64,000 nucleotides of DNA, taken from the NCBI RefSeq assembly GCF_020982545.1, contig NZ_JAJKLK010000007.1:1-64000 (forward strand). Direction: 5' to 3'. This document shows positions 8,361 to 16,138 of the stretch, one piece after another. Position numbers and translations under genes: made by a program. Every line of letters starts with the position of its first letter. The first letter of the stretch is position 1. Source of the stretch: Streptomyces sp. MNU76 (lineage in GTDB: Bacteria > Actinomycetota > Actinomycetes > Streptomycetales > Streptomycetaceae). The notes beneath the pieces are model-generated. The model searched no databases. It had not been told where the DNA came from and saw only the letters and a list, made by a program, of their open reading frames with translations.

Positions 8361-9563
8361 ATGAGTGTGCGCATCGACATCACCGGGCTGCGGCGGGAGA
8401 AGGTGGCCGTCGTGCCCTCCCCGCTGGCCGAGCTCGGCATGGCGCTGCACGTGCTGTCCGAGCCCGGACACCACCCAGGGCTCCAGGGCTGGGTGACGGG
8501 GGTGACCGCCCGGCTCGACCCGCATCTCGCCGACCGGATGTCCGAGGCGGACTTTCTGTGGCGCACGTCGTTCTCCGACCTGTTCCTCCCCTTCGCCGGG
8601 ATCCCCGGCCGGGACACCCTCCCGGGTACGACACTCGCCGACGACCTCGATCTGCTGGACAAACTGACGGACGACCAGTTCGTCGACGCCGGGCTGGAGT
8701 TCGTCTGCTCCCCCGGGTACGCCTACGACTCGCCGCGGCCCGGTCCGCTGGCCGACGCGGAGATGCGGCGCCGTGCCCTGGAGCTGGCCGCCGCGCGCGG
8801 GCCTCGGCAAGTGCGGTTCGCCGGGCGGCTGCTGGCGGACCCGCCCGGGGTGCGGGCCTGGCTGCGGCAGTTCCTGCAGGACTGCGACGCGGCCTTCTTC
8901 GCCGAGACCTGGTCCCGGCTGTGCCACCCGCTCGCGGCGGACGCCCGCCACAAGACCGACTTGCTGCGGCACAAGGGGCTGGCCGAGGCGCTGGGGGCCG
9001 TCTCGCCGTCACTGACCCTGGACGGCCCGGACGGTCGGAACAGCACGGACGACCCGGACGGCAGGAACACCGCGGACGGTCCGGGCGGCCGGGGCGGTGC
9101 GGCGGGGCGGGACGGGGCGGCGGGACGGATCGTCGTGGACAAACTGGTCGAAGGCCGTACGCACACCGGTGACGGCGGCCTGCTGCTCGTGCCGACCAGC
9201 CTGGGGCGGCCCCATCTCACCGTCCTGCACCGGTTCGGCTGGCAGCCGGTGATCCAGTACCCGGTGAGCGCGGCCGAGCCCGCCACCCCGCCCTCCGTGG
9301 ACCAGCTCGCCCTGCGCATGACCGCGCTGGCCCACCCCGTCCGGATGCGCCTGTGCCGCAATCTGGCCCGCAGCGCGAACACCACGGGAGAGCTGGCCCA
9401 GATGCTGGGCATGACCCCGCCGGAGATATCCCGGCACCTGGCCGTCCTCAAGAAGGCGGGGCTCCTCACGACGCGCCGCCGGGGCCGTTACGTGCTCCAC
9501 CAGCTGGACGTGACGGTGGTGGCCCGGCTGGGCAGCGACTTCCTGGAGGGGATGCTCAGATAG
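8361..9563 (+). CDS. DUF5937/ArsR-type winged-helix transcriptional regulator
   Basis: 400 aa. The large N-terminal region (about 1-215) resembles the DUF5937 sensor-like domain; it is followed by a low-complexity Gly/Asp/Arg linker with repeated DGRN units (about 216-255). The C-terminal 80 residues form an ArsR winged helix, with ALAHPVRMRLCRNLARS, then NTTGELAQMLGMTPPEISRH as the HTH and RRGRYVLHQL as the wing. No Cys metal-binding motif typical of arsenic or zinc sensors is seen. The ligand is unknown. It follows the aldolase gene by 73 bp on the same strand and may be co-transcribed. Confidence 0.82.
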   Translation: MSVRIDITGLRREKVAVVPSPLAELGMALHVLSEPGHHPGLQGWVTGVTARLDPHLADRMSEADFLWRTSFSDLFLPFAGIPGRDTLPGTTLADDLDLLDKLTDDQFVDAGLEFVCSPGYAYDSPRPGPLADAEMRRRALELAAARGPRQVRFAGRLLADPPGVRAWLRQFLQDCDAAFFAETWSRLCHPLAADARHKTDLLRHKGLAEALGAVSPSLTLDGPDGRNSTDDPDGRNTADGPGGRGGAAGRDGAAGRIVVDKLVEGRTHTGDGGLLLVPTSLGRPHLTVLHRFGWQPVIQYPVSAAEPATPPSVDQLALRMTALAHPVRMRLCRNLARSANTTGELAQMLGMTPPEISRHLAVLKKAGLLTTRRRGRYVLHQLDVTVVARLGSDFLEGMLR

Positions 9564-9612
9564 CCGGACGCACGGCGGCACGGGCGAACCGGAGGGCCGT
9601 GGGCCGGCCGTC

Positions 9613-10284
9613 TCAGCCGTGTCCCCCCGCGCGCACCAACCCCGTCTCGTACGCCAGGACGACCACCTGGACGCGGTCGCGCAGGCCCAGCTTGGTCAGG
9701 ATGCGGCCCACGTGGGTCTTGACCGTGGCCTCGGAGAGGACGAGGCGGGCGGCGATCTCGCCGTTGGAGAGGCCCTGCGCGACGAGGATCATGACCTCGC
9801 GCTCACGTTCGGTGAGCCGTTCCAGTTCCTTGTGCTTCGGCTCCGAGCCGGTGCCCGGGAGCATCGGGGCGAACCGGTCGAGCAGCCGCCGGGTCGTGGA
9901 GGGCGCGACGACCGCGTCGCCGCTGTGCACGGCACGGATCGCGGCCAGCAGCTCACCGGGCGGCACGTCCTTGAGCATGAAGCCGGAGGCGCCCGCCTTC
10001 AGCCCGGAGAAGGCGTACTCGTCGAGGTCGAAGGTGGTGAGGATGAGCACCTTCGGCGGCTCGGGCTCCGCGCAGATACGGCGGGTGGCCTCGACGCCGT
10101 CCAGCTTCGGCATACGGACGTCCATGAGGACCACGTCCACCTCGGTCGACCGCACGACCTGGAGGGCCTCGACGCCGTCGCCCGCCTCCGCCACGACCTC
10201 CATGTCCGGCTGGGCCGCCAGCACCATCCGGAACCCGGTGCGCAGCAGCACCTGGTCGTCGACGAGCATCACGCGGATCGCCAT
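9613..10284 (-). CDS. NarL/LuxR-type two-component response regulator
   Basis: 223 aa. The receiver domain (about 1-120) has MLVDDQ with the acidic pocket, phospho-acceptor Asp at about 54 in VLMDVRMPKLDG, the Thr of ILTTFD and the Lys of GFMLKD. The LuxR-type HTH spans about 155-215 (LTEREREVMILVAQGLSNGEIAARL, with TVKTHVGRILTKLGL as recognition helix). It lies immediately downstream of a DesK-like sensor kinase on the same strand, so the two form a cognate pair. The signal is unknown. Confidence 0.93.
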   Translation of the reverse strand: MAIRVMLVDDQVLLRTGFRMVLAAQPDMEVVAEAGDGVEALQVVRSTEVDVVLMDVRMPKLDGVEATRRICAEPEPPKVLILTTFDLDEYAFSGLKAGASGFMLKDVPPGELLAAIRAVHSGDAVVAPSTTRRLLDRFAPMLPGTGSEPKHKELERLTEREREVMILVAQGLSNGEIAARLVLSEATVKTHVGRILTKLGLRDRVQVVVLAYETGLVRAGGHG

Positions 10285-10298
10285 CGGGTCCTCTTCCG

Positions 10299-10343
10299 TC
10301 TACAGATGTCGGGTCTACGGGTGTCGGGTCTACCGGTGTCAGC
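10299..10343. repeat. Three 15-bp tandem repeats between kinase and regulator genes
   Basis: The units tctacagatgtcggg, tctacgggtgtcggg and tctaccggtgtcagc follow each other at 10299, 10314 and 10329 in the short gap between the sensor kinase stop and the response regulator start. No function is evident; they may alter translation coupling by spacing. Confidence 0.7.
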
Positions 10344-10359
10344 GGCCGGCACGGCCGGG

Positions 10360-11562
10360 TCAGTGCGCGGGCTTCAGGGGCAGCAGGGCGCTGATCCGGA
10401 AGCCGCCGCCGGGGCGGGGGCCCGCGTCCAGCGTGCCGCCGACCATACCGACGCGCTCACGCATCCCGATGAGGCCGTGCCCCTGGCCGTCGGCGCCGCC
10501 CTCCTCGTACAGCTCGTGGGGCGCGCCCTTGCCGTCGTCCTCGACGAGCAGGCCGAGGCCGTCGTCGAAGTAGACCAGCCGGACACTCGCCCCGGCGTTC
10601 GGGCCGCCGTGCTTGCGGGTGTTGGTGAGGGCCTCCTGGACGATGCGGTACGCCGTCAGCTCCACCCCGCTGGGCAGCGGGCGCGGAGTGCCCTCGATCT
10701 TGAAGTCGACGGGCAGCCCGGCCACCCGGCACTGCTCGACCAGGTCGTCGATCTGCTCGACGTCGGGCTGCGGGACGTACTCGCCGACCTCCTTGTGCTC
10801 ACCGGTGCGCAGCACGCCCAGCAGGCGGCGCATCTCGGCGAGGGCCTGGCGGCCGGTGGAGGAGATCGTCTCCAGGGCCTTCTTCGCCTGGTCGGGGGCG
10901 GCGTCGAGGACGTACGCGGCGCCGTCGGCCTGGACGACCATCACGGACACGTTGTGGGCAACCACGTCGTGCAGTTCACGGGCGATCCGGGCGCGCTCGG
11001 CGGCGACCGCGACCTTGGCCTGTGCCTCGCGCTCCCTCTCCAGCCGGGCGGCACGCTCCTCCAGCTGAGCGAAGTACGCGCGGCGGGTGCGCAGCGAGTC
11101 GCCGAGCACCCAGGCCAGGGCGAAGGGCACGGTCAGGAACAGCGCGAGCACCGCGTTGCCCATCGTGCTCGTGTCGTCATCGGTCCAGCGCAGCTGTCCC
11201 AGCGACGCCGCGCACAGGCCGCCGCCCAGGGCGAACCAGGAGGCCCAGCGGGCGCCGTTCGCCGCGACCGTGTAGATGACCACGAGCATCGCGAAGTCGG
11301 CCGGGATTCTCGGCACGTCGAGGATCAACTGCGCGATGCCCGCCGCGGCGGCCAGCATCAGCATCTTCTCGGGCATACGGCGCCGCAGGGCGATCGACAG
11401 ACAGAGCACGAGCGTGATCACCACGAACGCGGTCTCGTTCATGTCACGCGCGTAGTCCGGGTCGATCGCTCCGCCGGCCAGGGTCACCCCGAGCAGGACG
11501 ACGGCCCAGAAGCTGTCGACCCATGTCGGGTGTCGGCGGAGGAAGTCATAGAGGCGCTGCAC
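10360..11562 (-). CDS. Membrane sensor histidine kinase (HisKA_3 type)
   Basis: 400 aa. Residues about 15-155 hold hydrophobic segments (WAVVLLGVTLAGG, AFVVITLVLCLSIAL, MLAAAAGIAQLIL, AMLVVIYTVAANGA, ALFLTVPFALAWVLG), consistent with about five membrane passes and no large extracytoplasmic sensor. A coiled-coil linker (165-190) leads to the dimerisation and phosphotransfer helix with His198 in RELHDVVAHNVSVM. The HATPase domain has the N box AYRIVQEALTNTRKHG and G boxes LVEDDGKG and GHGLIGMRERV. It precedes the NarL-type regulator by 75 bp on the same strand. Confidence 0.93.
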   Translation of the reverse strand: MQRLYDFLRRHPTWVDSFWAVVLLGVTLAGGAIDPDYARDMNETAFVVITLVLCLSIALRRRMPEKMLMLAAAAGIAQLILDVPRIPADFAMLVVIYTVAANGARWASWFALGGGLCAASLGQLRWTDDDTSTMGNAVLALFLTVPFALAWVLGDSLRTRRAYFAQLEERAARLEREREAQAKVAVAAERARIARELHDVVAHNVSVMVVQADGAAYVLDAAPDQAKKALETISSTGRQALAEMRRLLGVLRTGEHKEVGEYVPQPDVEQIDDLVEQCRVAGLPVDFKIEGTPRPLPSGVELTAYRIVQEALTNTRKHGGPNAGASVRLVYFDDGLGLLVEDDGKGAPHELYEEGGADGQGHGLIGMRERVGMVGGTLDAGPRPGGGFRISALLPLKPAH

Positions 11563-11680
11563 GTAACCCAGCGTAGGGAAGCGGGCGGTGTGCCGGGGTC
11601 AACCGGAGGGCCGATCCGTGACGGGGGCATGTACTCCCCAAGGTGGAGGCGTTGTTGTCCGTTCCGCTTAGCCTGACGCT

Positions 11681-12682
11681 GTGACGAATCGCCTACGAAC
11701 TCCCGCCCCCGACGAGGCGCGGCCCTGGCGAGCGGCGGCCGAGAAGGCGCTGTACGGGCCGGAGGGCTTCTACCGGCGGCCGGAGGGGCCGGCCGGCCAT
11801 TTCCGGACCTCCGTGCACGCCTCCCCGCTGTTCGCCGCCGCCGTGGCCCGGCTGCTGTGTCGCGTGGACGAGGGGGCGGGGCGGCCCGGCGAGCTGGCCT
11901 TCGTGGACATGGGGGCCGGGCGCGGGGAGCTGGTGGCGGGGGTGCTGGAGGCCTTGCCCGCCGACGTGGCGGGACGCACGCGCGCGTACGCCGTCGAAGT
12001 GGCCGACCGGCCGCCCGGACTGGATCACCGCATCGAGTGGGTCGCCGAACCGCCGGGGGGCGTCACGGGGCTGCTGTTCGCCAACGAGTGGCTGGACAAC
12101 GTGCCCGTGGACGTCGTCGAGGTGGACGCGGCGGGCGTGCCACGGCTGGTGCTCGTACGGGAGGACGGCGGCGAGGCGCTCGGGGAGCCCGTCGGCGGGG
12201 CCGAGGCCGAGTGGCTGGACCGGTGGTGGCCGCTCGCCCCGGAGCAGAGGCTGCGGGCCGAGGTCGGGCTGCCCCGGGACCGGGCGTGGGCCGCCGCGGT
12301 GGCGGGCGTCGAGCGGGGGCTGGCCGTCGCCGTCGACTACGCGCACCTCGCCGGCTCCCGGCCGCCCTTCGGGACGCTCACCGGGTTCCGGGAGGGGCGG
12401 GAGACCGCGCCGGTCCCGGACGGGTCGTGCGACATCACCGCGCACGTGGCGCTGGACGCGTGCGCGCTGCCGGGGGCCCGGCTGCTCACCCAGCGGGAGG
12501 CCCTGCGCGCCCTGGGGGTCACCGGCGGGCGCCCGCCGCTGTCCCTGGCGACCACCGACCCGGCGGCGTACGTACGTGCCCTGGCGGGCGCGGGCGAGGC
12601 CGCCGAGCTGACCGCGCCGGGCGGCCTGGGCGACTTCGGCTGGCTCCTGCAGCCGGTCGGGATCCCGGACCCGCTCGCGTAG
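11681..12682 (+). CDS. SAM-dependent methyltransferase, MidA/NDUFAF7 family
   Basis: 333 aa. The N-terminus has a YGPEGFYRRPEGPAGHF segment and FRTSVHASPLFAAAVARLL, and the SAM-binding motif I is FVDMGAGRGELV at about 69-80; LLFANEWLDNVPVDVVE at about 128-144 is the signature of this family. In mitochondria NDUFAF7 symmetrically dimethylates an arginine of the complex I subunit NDUFS2 (equivalent to NuoD). Here the gene is convergent with, and 37 bp from, an orphan nuoD homologue, which supports a NuoD-like substrate. That pairing is inference; no methylation can be seen in sequence. Confidence 0.85.
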   Translation: MTNRLRTPAPDEARPWRAAAEKALYGPEGFYRRPEGPAGHFRTSVHASPLFAAAVARLLCRVDEGAGRPGELAFVDMGAGRGELVAGVLEALPADVAGRTRAYAVEVADRPPGLDHRIEWVAEPPGGVTGLLFANEWLDNVPVDVVEVDAAGVPRLVLVREDGGEALGEPVGGAEAEWLDRWWPLAPEQRLRAEVGLPRDRAWAAAVAGVERGLAVAVDYAHLAGSRPPFGTLTGFREGRETAPVPDGSCDITAHVALDACALPGARLLTQREALRALGVTGGRPPLSLATTDPAAYVRALAGAGEAAELTAPGGLGDFGWLLQPVGIPDPLA

Positions 12683-12719
12683 GGCGGGGAGCAGGGAGCG
12701 CGGGCCGGGGAGCGAGCGG

Positions 12720-13880
12720 CTACTTGTCGATGTCCCCCACCACGAAGAACAGCGAGCCCAGGATGGCCACCATGTCGGCCACCAGCGTCCCCGGCAGCAG
12801 TTCCGTGAGGGCCTGGATGTTGTTGTACGAGGCGGAGCGGAGCTTGAGGCGGTAGGGGGTCTTCTCGCCCTTGCTGACGAGGTAGTAGCCGTTGATGCCC
12901 AGGGGGTTCTCGGTCCAGGCGTAGGTGTGTCCCTCGGGGGCCTTGAGGACCTTCGGCAGCCGCTGGTTGACGGGACCGGGCGGGAGTTCGGCGAGACGGT
13001 CCAGGCAGGCGTCGGCGAGGGCGAGGGCGTTGTGCGTCTGCTCCAGCAGGCACTCGAAGCGGGCGAGGCAGTCGCCCTCGTCACGGGTGACGACCTTCAG
13101 GACGTCCTGGAGATCGCCGTACGCCAGATACGGCTCGTCGCGCCGCAGGTCGAAGTCGACACCGGAGGCGCGGGCGATGGGGCCGCTGACCCCGTACGCG
13201 TGCACGGTCTCCGGGGGGAGGACGCCCACGTCCCGGGTGCGGCCCCGGAAGATCTCGTTGCCGAGCACCAGGTCGTCGAAGACGTCCATGCGGGAGCGGA
13301 CATCGGCGACGGCGGCACGCGCGCGAGCGGTCCACCCCGCCGGCAGGTCCTCCTTCAGGCCGCCCACCCGGTTGAACATGTAGTGCATGCGCCCGCCGGA
13401 GATCTCCTCCATGACGGTCTGGAGCTCCTCACGCTCCCGGAAGGCGTAGAAGACCGCGGTGATGCCGCCGAGCTCCAGCGGGTAGGAGCCGAGGAACATC
13501 AGGTGGTTCAGGACGCGGTTCAGCTCGGCGAGGAGCGTGCGCATCCAGACCGCGCGTTCCGGAACCTCCATACCGAGCATGCGTTCGACACCGAGGACGA
13601 CGCCGAGTTCGTTGGAGAATGCGGAGAGCCAGTCGTGGCGGTTGGCCAGCATGATGATCTGCCGGTAGTCGCGCGCCTCGAAGAGCTTCTCCGCGCCCCG
13701 GTGCATATAGCCGATCACCGGCTCGGCGTGCTGGATGCGCTCGCCGTCGAGGACCAGCCGCAGCCGCAGCACACCGTGCGTGGACGGATGCTGCGGGCCG
13801 ATGTTCAGCACCATGTCCGTGCTCTCGGCGGCACCGCCGATACCGACCGTCGTCTCTCGGGTCTCCGTCGGGGGAGTCAT
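12720..13880 (-). CDS. nuoD: NADH-quinone oxidoreductase subunit D-like protein (orphan second NuoD)
   Basis: 386 aa from ATG 13880. The subunit D/49-kDa signatures are present: NIGPQHPSTHGVLRLRL near 28-44, then IGYMHRGAEKLFE, followed by RHDWLSAFSNELG; the C-terminus reads YNNIQALTELLPGTLVADMVAILGSLFFVVGDIDK in pieces. NuoD forms the quinone-binding region of complex I. No other nuo gene is in the window, so this is a stand-alone paralogue; the full nuo operon is expected elsewhere. A proton-pumping role is not assured. The neighbouring MidA-like methyltransferase suggests a modified protein. Confidence 0.9.
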   Translation of the reverse strand: MTPPTETRETTVGIGGAAESTDMVLNIGPQHPSTHGVLRLRLVLDGERIQHAEPVIGYMHRGAEKLFEARDYRQIIMLANRHDWLSAFSNELGVVLGVERMLGMEVPERAVWMRTLLAELNRVLNHLMFLGSYPLELGGITAVFYAFREREELQTVMEEISGGRMHYMFNRVGGLKEDLPAGWTARARAAVADVRSRMDVFDDLVLGNEIFRGRTRDVGVLPPETVHAYGVSGPIARASGVDFDLRRDEPYLAYGDLQDVLKVVTRDEGDCLARFECLLEQTHNALALADACLDRLAELPPGPVNQRLPKVLKAPEGHTYAWTENPLGINGYYLVSKGEKTPYRLKLRSASYNNIQALTELLPGTLVADMVAILGSLFFVVGDIDK

Positions 13881-13911
13881 GGACACAGTCTGTCGTACGT
13901 ACGCTGGCGGA

Positions 13912-14427
13912 ATGGAGACGGGGAGTGTGGGGACCTTGGCAGACGGCGCGGGGCGGGCGGAGGACGAGCCGGTCTGGACCGGACTGCCGTCGGGGCTGTT
14001 GCGGATGAGGCGGTTGTTGCTGGTGGTGTGGCTGGTGCCGATCACCGTCGGTACGGCCTTCCTGTTGGGCTGGCTGGCCGGTCCGCCCTGGGCGGCGTTC
14101 GCGCTCCTGCCCTTGGCGCTGCTGCTCTGGGGCTGGCCGATGCTGGGGCGCAACTGGCGGTCGTGGCGGTACGCCGAACGGGCGGACGACCTGTTGATCA
14201 GCCGGGGTGTGCTCTGGCGCGAGGAGACCGTCGTGCCGTACGGGCGCATGCAGCTGGTCGAGGTGACCTCCGGTCCCGTCGAGCGGCACTTCAACCTGGC
14301 GAGCGTGCAGCTGCACACGGCCGCCGCCGCCACGGACGCGTGCATCCCGGGCCTCGACCCGGCCGAGGCCGAACGCCTGCGCGACCACCTCACGCAGCTG
14401 GGCGAGGCCCGATCGGCGGGGCTGTGA
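13912..14427 (+). CDS. PH domain-containing membrane protein (bPH2), YdbS-like
   Basis: 171 aa from ATG 13912 (GTG 13927 is an alternative). Residues about 35-80 form two membrane segments (LLLVVWLVPITVGTAFLLGW and AAFALLPLALLLWGWPML), followed by a bPH2 domain with RSWRYAERADDLLISRGVLWREE and VVPYGRMQLVEV, then NLASVQLHTAAA. The ending matches YdbS proteins, which pair with a larger YdbT protein. The stop overlaps a GTG (GTGA at 14424-14427) that probably starts the next gene, showing coupling. Cellular role is unknown; in Bacillus the YdbST pair concerns envelope stress and peptide resistance. Confidence 0.85.
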   Translation: METGSVGTLADGAGRAEDEPVWTGLPSGLLRMRRLLLVVWLVPITVGTAFLLGWLAGPPWAAFALLPLALLLWGWPMLGRNWRSWRYAERADDLLISRGVLWREETVVPYGRMQLVEVTSGPVERHFNLASVQLHTAAAATDACIPGLDPAEAERLRDHLTQLGEARSAGL

Positions 14428-14493
14428 CGGTGCCGGCACAGGAGGCGAACGGCGCGGTGGGGACGACGCGGGGCGGGTGGACGCCCCGGGAAG

Positions 14494-15831
14494 GTGGACG
14501 CCCCGGGGCGGGGGGACGACGCGGTGGAGGCGGAGAAGCCGGTCGTCGAACATCGGCTGCATCCCGTGACGCCGTTGCGGCGGGCCTGGGCGCCGGTGGC
14601 CGTGCTGATCGGCTGGGGAGTGCACGATCCGGACGGAGCACAGCGGCAGCTGATGCGGCTCGACACATCGACCCTGCTGATCGGGCTCGCGGTGTTCGTC
14701 CCGGCCGCCGCCCTCTACGGCTTCCTGACCTGGTGGTTCACCCACTTCGCGGTGACCGACAGCGAACTGCGCATCCGTACCGGCCTGTTGTTCCGCCGCA
14801 CCGCCCACATCCGTCTCGAACGCATTCAGGCCATCGACGTCACCCGCCCGCTGCTGGCCCGGATCGCGGGCGTCGCCAAACTCAAACTCGACGTCGTCGG
14901 CACCGACAAGAAGGACGAGCTGGCCTATCTCGGCGAGGCGCACGCCGGCGCGCTACGGGCCGAACTCCTGGCCCGCGCGGCCGGTTTCGCGCCGGAGACC
15001 GCGCACGAGGTGGGCGAGGCGCCCGTACGGCAGCTGCTGAAGGTCCCGGCGGGCGTGCTCGCCGTGTCCCTCGTCCTGACCGGCGCGACCTGGGGGACCC
15101 TGGTGGCCGCGGTCGTCGTGCCGTCCGTGCTGTGGTTCGCCACGGAGAGCGTGTGGAGCGTCCTCGCGACCGCGCTGCCGCTGCTCGGTGCGGCCGGGGC
15201 GAGCAGTGTGGGGCGGTTCGTCGGGGAGTACGACTGGACGGTCGGCGACTCCCCGGACGGGCTCCGCATCGACCACGGGCTCCTCGACCGCACCCACGAG
15301 ACGGTGCCGCCCGGTCGTGTGCAGACGGTGCGCATCGTCGAACCGCTGCTGTGGCGGCGCCGCGGGTGGGTCCGGGTCGAGCTGGACGTGGCGGGCTCGA
15401 CCAACTCCGTCCTGCTGCCGGTCGCCCCGCGTGAGGTGGCCGAGTCGGTCATCGCGCGGGTGCTGCCGGGGGTGAGCGTGCCGGACGCCACGGCGCTCGT
15501 ACGGCCGCCGGGGCGTGCGCGGTGGTGCGTGCCGTGGTGGTGGCGGGGGTACGGGCTGGCCGTGAGCGACGCGGTGTTCGCGGCGCGGCACGGGCTGCTG
15601 CGCCGCCGGCTCGATCTCGTGCCGCACGCGAAGGTGCAGAGCGTGCGGCTGTCGCAGGGGCCCTGGCAGCGCTACAAGGGGCTCGCCGACGTCCACGTCG
15701 ACACCGGCGCCAACAAGACCGTGACGGCGCGACTGCGGGACGCGGCCGAGGCGGCGGACCTGCTGCGGGCCCAGGCGGAACGGTCCCGCACGGGACGGCG
15801 GGAGGCGTTGCCGGATCGGTGGATGGTGTAG
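14494..15831 (+). CDS. Multi-PH-domain membrane protein, YdbT-like; start probably at 14424 with an indel
   Basis: 445 aa as read from GTG 14494. Two to three bPH2 domains are separated by membrane helices: LLIGLAVFVPAAALYGFLTWW near 62-82, then a bPH2 unit with SELRIRTGLLFRRTAHIRLERIQ; a second helix pair near 185-235; bPH2 units with LRIDHGLLDRTHETVPPGRVQ and with RHGLLRRRLDLVPHAKVQSVRL. A better start is GTG 14424, overlapping the previous stop and reading MTVPAQEANGAVGTTRGGW, but that frame enters this one only if one G is removed from the six-G run at 14510-14515. Partner of the YdbS-like protein; role unknown. Confidence 0.82.
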   Translation: MDAPGRGDDAVEAEKPVVEHRLHPVTPLRRAWAPVAVLIGWGVHDPDGAQRQLMRLDTSTLLIGLAVFVPAAALYGFLTWWFTHFAVTDSELRIRTGLLFRRTAHIRLERIQAIDVTRPLLARIAGVAKLKLDVVGTDKKDELAYLGEAHAGALRAELLARAAGFAPETAHEVGEAPVRQLLKVPAGVLAVSLVLTGATWGTLVAAVVVPSVLWFATESVWSVLATALPLLGAAGASSVGRFVGEYDWTVGDSPDGLRIDHGLLDRTHETVPPGRVQTVRIVEPLLWRRRGWVRVELDVAGSTNSVLLPVAPREVAESVIARVLPGVSVPDATALVRPPGRARWCVPWWWRGYGLAVSDAVFAARHGLLRRRLDLVPHAKVQSVRLSQGPWQRYKGLADVHVDTGANKTVTARLRDAAEAADLLRAQAERSRTGRREALPDRWMV

Positions 15832-16044
15832 GGCGGGGCGATTCCTGCAGCTCAGCCTGACCGGGGACCCACGGCTTGGGCCGGGCGGGGGCCGTCCCCG
15901 CTCACCGGCGCTCGCCGGGCACCGCCTGCGCCCACCCGTGCCGCCCCAACGGCACGACTGCCCGCAGGTAGGACTGGGGCAGGGGCAGGTGACGGGGACT
16001 GGCCGGGCCCCGGCCGCCCGCGAGGATGGGTAGGGAGGGCCTGG

Positions 16045-16076
16045 CTGCCGGACTGCCGGACTGCCGGACTGCCGGA
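16045..16076. repeat. Four perfect 8-bp tandem repeats (ctgccgga)
   Basis: Units begin at 16045, 16053, 16061 and 16069, next to the terminator hairpin. Perfect copies suggest recent slippage and make the site a possible strain marker. Confidence 0.85.
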
Positions 16077-16086
16077 CAAAACAGTG

Positions 16087-16116
16087 CGGCCGCCCGCCGG
16101 GAGGGGCGGGCGGCCG
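16087..16116 (-). terminator. Rho-independent terminator after the coiled-coil gene
   Basis: Arms cggccgcccgcc (16087-16098) and ggcgggcggccg (16105-16116) pair perfectly around gggagg. On the minus strand the stem is followed by CACTGTTTTG, a short T tract, as expected for the end of the gene at 16139. Confidence 0.75.
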
Positions 16117-16138
16117 GAGGTAGGCGCGTGATCGGTGG

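Larger units (their letters stand above)
15832..16138. other. Intergenic region with 8-bp tandem repeat and terminator
   Basis: Convergent gap of 307 bp. It contains four copies of ctgccgga at 16045-16076 and the hairpin described separately. No coding frame with a plausible start is seen. Confidence 0.6.
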
